Below are positions 1 through 4,217 of a stretch of DNA of 6,630 bases, in pieces. The stretch is taken from assembly GCA_031279715.1 (NCBI GenBank), contig JAITHY010000090.1:1-6630 (forward strand), written 5' to 3'. Within the stretch, counting starts at the first letter, position 1. Each line of letters opens with the position of its first letter. The notes under the pieces were generated by a model. It had not been told where the DNA came from. It worked only from the letters and a program-made list of their open reading frames with translations, and did not search any database. This DNA is from Verrucomicrobiales bacterium (GTDB taxonomy: Bacteria > Verrucomicrobiota > Verrucomicrobiia > Methylacidiphilales > JAAUTS01). Made by a program: the position numbers and the translations under genes.

Positions 1-346
1 GATGGCAGATGTCAAAACACTCGGCTACAAAATCGGTTTGCACACCTCCGGTTATTATCCTGAAAACTTCGCCGCCGCGCTGCCGCTCACCGACTGGGTT
101 GGACTCGACATCAAAGCCCCCTTCGGCGAGCGCTACGAGCAACTCACCCGCACCCGTGGCGTCGCTGACCGTGTGCGACAATCCCTTGCCGCCCTGCTCG
201 CCTCCGGAAAAGATTACCAACTGCGCCTGACTTTTGACCCCGCCTTCCATCACGCTGACGATGAGGTAATTATCAACCAAATGCTCGGCGAACACGGCGC
301 CCACCCGCTGACCGTGCAAACCCTCAACAAAAATTTATTATTATGA
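1..346 (+). CDS. nrdG: Anaerobic ribonucleotide reductase activating protein (radical SAM), C-terminal part, 5' end outside window
   Basis: This is the last 114 or so codons of a radical-SAM activase that installs the glycyl radical on class III (anaerobic) ribonucleotide reductase. The frame is already open at the left edge, so the first visible ATG (base 2) is probably internal. The visible part has the family phrases 'GLHTSGYYPENF' (residues 12-23 counted from base 2) and 'DWVGLDIKAPF' (31-41), then 'YQLRLTF' and a closing 'LTVQTLNKN', as in the NrdG2-type branch (TIGR02495-like, from memory). The CxxxCxxC iron-sulfur cluster motif and SAM-binding N-terminus must lie upstream of the window and cannot be checked. 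The stop (344-346) overlaps the start of dcd in an ATGA junction, implying co-transcription and coupled translation. An nrdD reductase gene would be expected upstream. Other glycyl-radical activases (PflA-like) are the main alternative. Confidence 0.8.
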   Translation, partial: MADVKTLGYKIGLHTSGYYPENFAAALPLTDWVGLDIKAPFGERYEQLTRTRGVADRVRQSLAALLASGKDYQLRLTFDPAFHHADDEVIINQMLGEHGAHPLTVQTLNKNLLL

Positions 347-924
347 TCCTCAACGACCAACAAATCACCGATCATGCCAGTCGCGGCATGATTAAACCCT
401 TCTTCCCGCGCCTCATCCGTCGCGTGAAAAAATACCCCGTCCTCTCCTACGGACTCTCCAGCTATGGCTACGACCTGCGCCTCTCGCCCAGGGAATTCAA
501 AATTTTCCGGCACCTCCCCGGCACCGTCATTGATCCCAAAAATTTCAATCCCGGCAATCTCGAAAAAACAAAACTTCATCAAGACGCCAATGGGGCCTAT
601 TTCATTCTTCCCGCCCGCAGCTACGGCTTGGGTGTCGCTGTTGAGCAACTCAACCTGCCCGCCCATATCTCCGCCATCTGCGTCGGCAAAAGCACCTACG
701 CCCGCTGTGGCATCATTGCCAACCTCACCCCGGCCGAGGCCGGTTGGAAAGGGCACCTCACGCTTGAATTCTCCAATTCCAGCGCCGCCGACTGCCGTAT
801 CTACGCGAATGAGGGCGTCGTGCAAATGCTCTTCTTCAGCGGTGCTCCATGCCGCACCAGCTACCAAAAACGCACCGGCAAATATCAATGCCAAAAACAG
901 GAAATCACGCTGCCGAGGATATGA
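343..924 (+). CDS. dcd: dCTP deaminase
   Basis: Complete 193-residue protein, the same length as E. coli Dcd. It hydrolyses dCTP to dUTP and ammonia, feeding dTMP synthesis after dUTPase action; it is a cytoplasmic homotrimer in characterised members. The key segments are 'LSYGLSSYGYDLRLS' (34-48), 'GKSTYARCGIIANLTPAEAGW' shortened here to its core 'GKSTYARCG' (115-123), 'LTLEFSNSS' (139-147), 'IYANEGVVQMLFF' (153-165) and 'GKYQCQ' near the C-terminus. S117, R121 and E142 line up with the catalytic Ser, Arg and Glu of E. coli Dcd (S111, R115, E138). The wording resembles chlamydial and pseudomonad Dcd more than the E. coli form, with a shorter N-terminus. The ATG overlaps the activase stop by 4 nt, and no Shine-Dalgarno is visible in the A/T-rich 20 nt before it, so translation probably depends on coupling. 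Whether it also has dUTPase activity, as in some archaeal homologues, cannot be told. Confidence 0.96.
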   Translation: MILNDQQITDHASRGMIKPFFPRLIRRVKKYPVLSYGLSSYGYDLRLSPREFKIFRHLPGTVIDPKNFNPGNLEKTKLHQDANGAYFILPARSYGLGVAVEQLNLPAHISAICVGKSTYARCGIIANLTPAEAGWKGHLTLEFSNSSAADCRIYANEGVVQMLFFSGAPCRTSYQKRTGKYQCQKQEITLPRI

Positions 925-1010
925 ACCAACGCGACTTTGAGCAGACTTTTTTCCAGGGCGGGGCAAATGAAAAAATTGATGCGCTGATGGTGAGAAAACA
1001 GCAAGGGTGA
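921..1010 (+). CDS. Possible small protein of 29 residues, function unknown
   Basis: A short frame begins at the ATG at 921, sharing an ATGA with the dcd stop, and ends at the TGA at 1008-1010. The peptide starts 'MNQRDFEQTFFQGG' and ends 'ALMVRKQQG'; it is hydrophilic with no membrane segment, signal peptide or cysteine. GAGG at 915-918 lies only 2 nt before the ATG, too close for a normal ribosome binding site, so expression would depend on termination-reinitiation after dcd. The overlap matches the activase-dcd junction, which is the main argument for it being real. Against it are the short length, lack of recognisable family, and the fact that a chance 30-codon frame is common. It could also be the remnant of a longer gene. 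Confidence 0.3.
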   Translation: MNQRDFEQTFFQGGANEKIDALMVRKQQG

Positions 1011-1039
1011 AAATATTTTTGGACGGGTCTATTTTAGGC

Positions 1040-1067
1040 TTGCGCCAAATGCCGGTTTGCGTATTCT
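1040..1067 (+). promoter_or_regulatory. Candidate sigma-70-type promoter for rpsA
   Basis: TTGCGC (1040-1045) and TATTCT (1062-1067) are separated by 16 nt, matching 3/6 and 4/6 of the -35 and -10 consensus. A start near 1074 would give a leader of about 150 nt in front of rpsA. The match is weak and rests only on motif reading; another promoter elsewhere in 1011-1170 is possible. Confidence 0.25.
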
Positions 1068-1087
1068 ATCCATCCCTTGCCTCACAG

Positions 1088-1213
1088 TTCCGCGTGTGCG
1101 GGACGGCATAGGAAAACAACAAACCCTCCGCCGCCGGGGTTTCGGCGGATGGTTGGAATAGTATTAAACGTGCCTGTGGCCAGACCCCTTCGCGAGCCGC
1201 TAATAGTCAGGCA
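1088..1213 (+). promoter_or_regulatory. Structured 5' leader of rpsA (three predicted hairpins)
   Basis: Three stems can be drawn by hand. The first pairs 1088-1093 with 1098-1103 (6 bp with one G-U, 4-nt loop). The second pairs TCCGCCG (1127-1133) with CGGCGGA (1143-1149), a perfect 7-bp stem with a 9-nt loop. The third pairs TGCCT (1171-1175) with AGGCA (1209-1213) and continues inward as GTGGC (1176-1180) with GCCGC (1196-1200, one G-U), leaving an 8-nt bulge. None is followed by a U-tract, so they are not simple terminators. The last stem ends about 10 nt before the rpsA ATG, where it could affect initiation. S1 is known to repress its own mRNA in enterobacteria through leader structure; that this leader does the same is inference. 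Confidence 0.35.
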
Positions 1214-1222
1214 TCAGTTCAC

Positions 1223-2917
1223 ATGAAAGACATCAGTGCATTGCTGGACGCTTCCCTGCGAAATTTCAAGGAAGGCAGCATTATCAAGGGTAATATCATC
1301 GGAATCCACCCCAAGGAAATTGTCGTGGATATCGGTTACAAGTCCGAGGGCGTCATCGGCCTGGAGGAGTTTGAGGAACCGGAAACACTCAAGGTTGGTG
1401 ATGAGGTGGAAGTTCTGCTTGAACGCTTGGAGAACGACGACGGCGCCGTGGTGCTTTCCCGCCAGAAAGCCGCGCAGAAACAAAACTGGGAGAAGATTGT
1501 CAAAATCTTCAATGAGGGAGGCACCATCACTGGTCGCGTCCGCAAGATTGTCAAGGGCGGCTTGATGATTAACGTCGGCGTCGAGGCTTTTATGCCCGCG
1601 TCGCAGATTGACATTATTCCGCCGAAAAATTTGAAGGAATTTGAGGACAAGACGATTGAGTGCAAAATCGTAAAACTCATTGAGGACCGCAAGAATTTGG
1701 TGCTCTCGCGCCGCGAAATCATCGAGGCGGAGCGCGCGGAGAAACGGGCGAAATTGCTTGGCTCAATTGACAAGGGTTCCATCGTCAAGGGCGTGGTCAA
1801 AAACATCACAGACTTTGGCGCGTTCATTGACTTGGACGGACTGGATGGCTTGCTGCACGTCACCGACATGAGCTGGAGCCGCTTGAGCCATCCTTCCGAA
1901 ATGTTGAAACTCGGTCAGGAAATCAATGTCATGGTGCTCGAAATTGACCGGGAAAAAGAGCGCGTCAGCCTTGGCTTGAAACAGCAGACCGAAAATCCGT
2001 GGGAGAAAATTGCGGAGAAATATCCGGTCGGCAGCCGCATCAAGGGCAAGATTACCACGCTGGTTCCCTATGGCGCCTTTGTGGAATTGGAGCAGGGCAT
2101 TGAGGGACTTATCCACGTGTCGGAAATTTCCTGGACGAAACGCATCGCCAAGCCTTCCGAGGTGCTCGAAGTTGGCCAGCAAGTCGAGGTTTCCGTCACC
2201 GAGGTCAATCCCGAGGAGCAAAAACTGTCGCTTAGCTTGCGCGCGTTGGAGGAGAATCCGTGGGATACCATTCAGGAGAAGTATCCGATTGGCACCAAGG
2301 TCAAGGGCATCGTCCGCAACCTCACCGCCTATGGCGCGTTTGTGGAGTTGCAAGAGGGTATCGACGGCATGATTCACGTCTCCGATTTGTCGTGGACACG
2401 GAAAATCAATCATCCGTCCGAAATCCTCAAGAAGAACGAGGAAATTGAGGCGCAAGTGCTCGGCATCGACAAGCAAAACCAGCGCATCAGTCTCGGCATC
2501 AAGCAACTTGGCGACGACCCGTGGAACAACATCGACAACCGCTACAAGGTTGGCGACCTTGTCACCGGCACCGTCTCGAAAGTGGCGAGCTTTGGCGCCT
2601 TCATCCAACTGGCGGAGGAAATTGACGGACTCGTGCACATCTCGCAAATCAGCGAGGAGCGCGTGGCGAAAGTCAAGGATGTCCTCAAGGTTGGGCAGGA
2701 AGTCAAATCGCGCGTTGTCAAGGTGGATAAAGTGGAGCGTCGCATCGGATTGTCCATCAAAGCCGCCGATTACACGCCGGAACAGCTTGCCGCGGAAACT
2801 GCGTCGTTGGAAAGTCTGCGTGGCAACGATATGCTCGGCTCAATGGGCGACGCCTTCAGCAAAGCGGAGGAGGAATTCCGCCCCGGTCAAGGATCCGAAG
2901 TCAAAGAGACGAAATAA
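1223..2917 (+). CDS. rpsA: 30S ribosomal protein S1
   Basis: Complete 564-residue S1, close to the 557 of E. coli. It binds mRNA on the small subunit and helps load messages that have weak Shine-Dalgarno sites or structured leaders. Six S1 (OB-fold) repeats can be read at about residues 17-83, 97-165, 183-254, 268-341, 355-428 and 442-514. Repeats 3-6 carry the RNA-binding-type core (DFGAF, PYGAF, AYGAF, SFGAF followed by an HVT/HVS/HIS motif); repeats 1 and 2 are divergent, as usual for the ribosome-anchoring part. The linkers after repeats 3 and 4 share 'ENPW' and that after repeat 5 has 'DDPW'. The last 50 residues (515-564) form a charged, Glu-rich tail. The first ATG is used because no in-frame alternative start lies just upstream. 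There is no good Shine-Dalgarno before it, only CAGG at 1208-1211. The gene appears to be a single-gene transcript between its own leader and a strong terminator. Confidence 0.97.
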   Translation: MKDISALLDASLRNFKEGSIIKGNIIGIHPKEIVVDIGYKSEGVIGLEEFEEPETLKVGDEVEVLLERLENDDGAVVLSRQKAAQKQNWEKIVKIFNEGGTITGRVRKIVKGGLMINVGVEAFMPASQIDIIPPKNLKEFEDKTIECKIVKLIEDRKNLVLSRREIIEAERAEKRAKLLGSIDKGSIVKGVVKNITDFGAFIDLDGLDGLLHVTDMSWSRLSHPSEMLKLGQEINVMVLEIDREKERVSLGLKQQTENPWEKIAEKYPVGSRIKGKITTLVPYGAFVELEQGIEGLIHVSEISWTKRIAKPSEVLEVGQQVEVSVTEVNPEEQKLSLSLRALEENPWDTIQEKYPIGTKVKGIVRNLTAYGAFVELQEGIDGMIHVSDLSWTRKINHPSEILKKNEEIEAQVLGIDKQNQRISLGIKQLGDDPWNNIDNRYKVGDLVTGTVSKVASFGAFIQLAEEIDGLVHISQISEERVAKVKDVLKVGQEVKSRVVKVDKVERRIGLSIKAADYTPEQLAAETASLESLRGNDMLGSMGDAFSKAEEEFRPGQGSEVKETK

Positions 2918-2932
2918 TCACGCTGATCGTGA

Positions 2933-2972
2933 CACAAAAAAACGGCGGGAATCACCCCGCCGTTTTTTTGTG
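2933..2972 (+). terminator. Rho-independent terminator of rpsA
   Basis: A perfect 17-bp stem pairs 2933-2949 with 2956-2972 around a 6-nt loop (2950-2955). The GC-rich core is CGGCGGG/CCCGCCG, flanked by seven A on the left arm and seven T (2963-2969) on the right, so it could act in both directions. It starts 15 nt after the rpsA stop. A small hairpin, TCACG (2918-2922) with CGTGA (2928-2932), directly precedes it. This separates rpsA from dprA transcription. Confidence 0.94.
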
Positions 2973-3059
2973 CGCCTGATTTTTATTGCTGGCGCTGAGA
3001 CGGTTTCGTCACATTGATAAAACGCATGGCAAACATCGGTTTCCTGTGTCATTACCATG

Positions 3060-3072
3060 TGTAAAGTTTACA
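3060..3072. promoter_or_regulatory. Perfect palindrome, possible operator upstream of dprA
   Basis: TGTAAA and TTTACA form a perfect inverted repeat around a single central G, about 46 nt upstream of the preferred dprA start. The 13-bp size and symmetry suit a dimeric repressor or activator, but no specific regulator is assigned, and a chance palindrome in an A/T-rich spacer is possible. The rest of the 2973-3118 spacer shows no gene. GATAAT at 3102-3107 is a 5/6 match to a -10 box without a convincing -35; if used, transcription would begin almost at the dprA start codon. Confidence 0.25.
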
Positions 3073-3118
3073 AAAATGGGGTCGATTTTACCGCTGATGA
3101 TGATAATTTTTGAAAATT

Positions 3119-4216
3119 ATGGAACGATTGGAATGTTATTTGGTCTTGAACAGCCTGCGGCTGATTGGTCCGGCACGGGTACGGAGATTGCGCCAGGCAT
3201 TCGGCTCGGTGGAAAAGATTTTCTCGCAGTCAGCGTCAGCGTTGGCGGCGGTGGACGGGATTGGGCAGAAAATCGCGCAGTCCTTGCGGGAGTGGGAGCG
3301 GAACTTTGACTTGGCGGAGGAATTGCGACGACTGGTGGAACTCAACGTCAGCGTGATTGATTGCGAGGATGAGCGGTATCCAAAGCAACTGACGGAGATT
3401 TACGACCCGCCGCTGGTGTTGTATTACAAGGGCGACCTTGCCGCCGTCAACCGTCGCGGCGTTGGCGTGGTGGGGTCGCGACAAACTTCGCACTACGGGT
3501 TGGAGACGGCAAAAAAACTTTCCTACCAGATGGCTTATGCGGGACTGACGGTGACAAGCGGGCTGGCGCGTGGCATTGACACGGCGGCGCATCAAGGGGC
3601 GCTGGCGGCGAAGGGGCGTACGGTGGCGGTGTTGGGCTGTTCTCTGGATTTGATGTATCCGCCGGAAAATCAAGCGCTGGCGGACGCCATGATTGAAAAT
3701 AACGGGCTGTTGTTGTCAGAATTTTCGTTAAAGACACCGCCGGACAAGCAGACGTTTCCGATGAGAAACCGCATCGTCAGCGGATTGAGCGGCGGGGTGT
3801 TGGTGATTGAGGCGGGGGAGCACAGCGGCGCGCTTATCACAGCGCGGATGGCGGCGGATCAGGGGCGGCAGGTCTTCGCGGTGCCGGGTCGGATTGATAA
3901 TCCGCAAGCGAAGGGGTGTCACCGGTTGATTAAAGACGGCGCCAAACTGGTGGAGTCGGTGGACGATATTCTGGCGGAGTTTGAGTTTTTGTTTTCCAAG
4001 GTCACTGTCAGCGAGTCACGCCGCGCCTTGCCGGAGGATTTGACAGACGAGGAGCGGTTGATTATGGAAAAGCTGGAAATGGAGGAAATTCACCTTGATG
4101 AATTGACCCGAAAATGCGGATTGCCATCGGCGCGGATGTCCTCTACCTTGCTACGCTTGGAAATGCGGAAACTGGTGCGCCAGTTGCCGGGTAAATTTTT
4201 TGTGAAGACCGATTAA
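3119..4216 (+). CDS. dprA: DNA processing protein DprA (Smf)
   Basis: Complete protein of 365 residues. DprA binds incoming single-stranded DNA in natural transformation, protects it and loads RecA; it is also present in many bacteria not known to be transformable. An N-terminal helix-hairpin-helix/SAM-like region (about 1-75, with 'LRLIGPARVRRL' and 'VDGIGQKIA') is followed by the Rossmann-like core (about 80-290). The core contains 'GVGVVGSR' (114-121), 'TSGLARGIDTAAHQGAL' (146-162), 'FPMRNRIVSGLS' (213-224), 'GEHSGALITA' (233-242) and 'FAVPGRIDNP' (253-262). A C-terminal winged-helix domain (about 308-360) completes the usual three-part layout. The ATG at 3119 is chosen; an in-frame TTG at 3110 would add three residues, and a TGA at 3101-3103 rules out anything longer. 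Neither start has a Shine-Dalgarno. The next gene begins one base after the stop, so the two form an operon. Its coding strand is markedly G-rich compared with dcd. Confidence 0.96.
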   Translation: MERLECYLVLNSLRLIGPARVRRLRQAFGSVEKIFSQSASALAAVDGIGQKIAQSLREWERNFDLAEELRRLVELNVSVIDCEDERYPKQLTEIYDPPLVLYYKGDLAAVNRRGVGVVGSRQTSHYGLETAKKLSYQMAYAGLTVTSGLARGIDTAAHQGALAAKGRTVAVLGCSLDLMYPPENQALADAMIENNGLLLSEFSLKTPPDKQTFPMRNRIVSGLSGGVLVIEAGEHSGALITARMAADQGRQVFAVPGRIDNPQAKGCHRLIKDGAKLVESVDDILAEFEFLFSKVTVSESRRALPEDLTDEERLIMEKLEMEEIHLDELTRKCGLPSARMSSTLLRLEMRKLVRQLPGKFFVKTD

Positions 4217-4217
4217 C

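Noticed and set aside
250..966. Minus-strand open frame of 238 codons with an apparent hydrophobic N-terminal stretch
   Set aside because: It covers dcd in antisense; the 'membrane-like' segment is a translation of sequence around the dcd 3' end, and dcd itself is unambiguous.
1159..1167. TAGTAT/TATTAA as a second promoter -10 for rpsA
   Set aside because: No acceptable -35 hexamer is present 16-18 nt upstream, where the sequence is the G-rich loop and right arm of the second hairpin.
1763..2647. Minus-strand open frame of 294 codons
   Set aside because: Antisense to S1 repeats 3-6; its internal periodicity mirrors the S1 repeats, showing it is a shadow.
1223..2917. Repeated DNA within rpsA as a possible repeat element
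   Set aside because: The similarity follows the six S1 protein repeats and their ENPW-type linkers, so it reflects domain duplication in an old protein family, not a mobile or satellite repeat.
2445..3017. Plus-strand frame of 190 codons crossing the rpsA end
   Set aside because: Out of frame with S1, very Arg/Ser-rich, and it reads straight through the strong terminator stem.
2986..3309. Plus-strand frame of 107 codons overlapping the dprA start
   Set aside because: It runs through the spacer and into dprA in another frame; the glycine-rich end is a frame-shifted reading of the dprA helix-hairpin-helix region.
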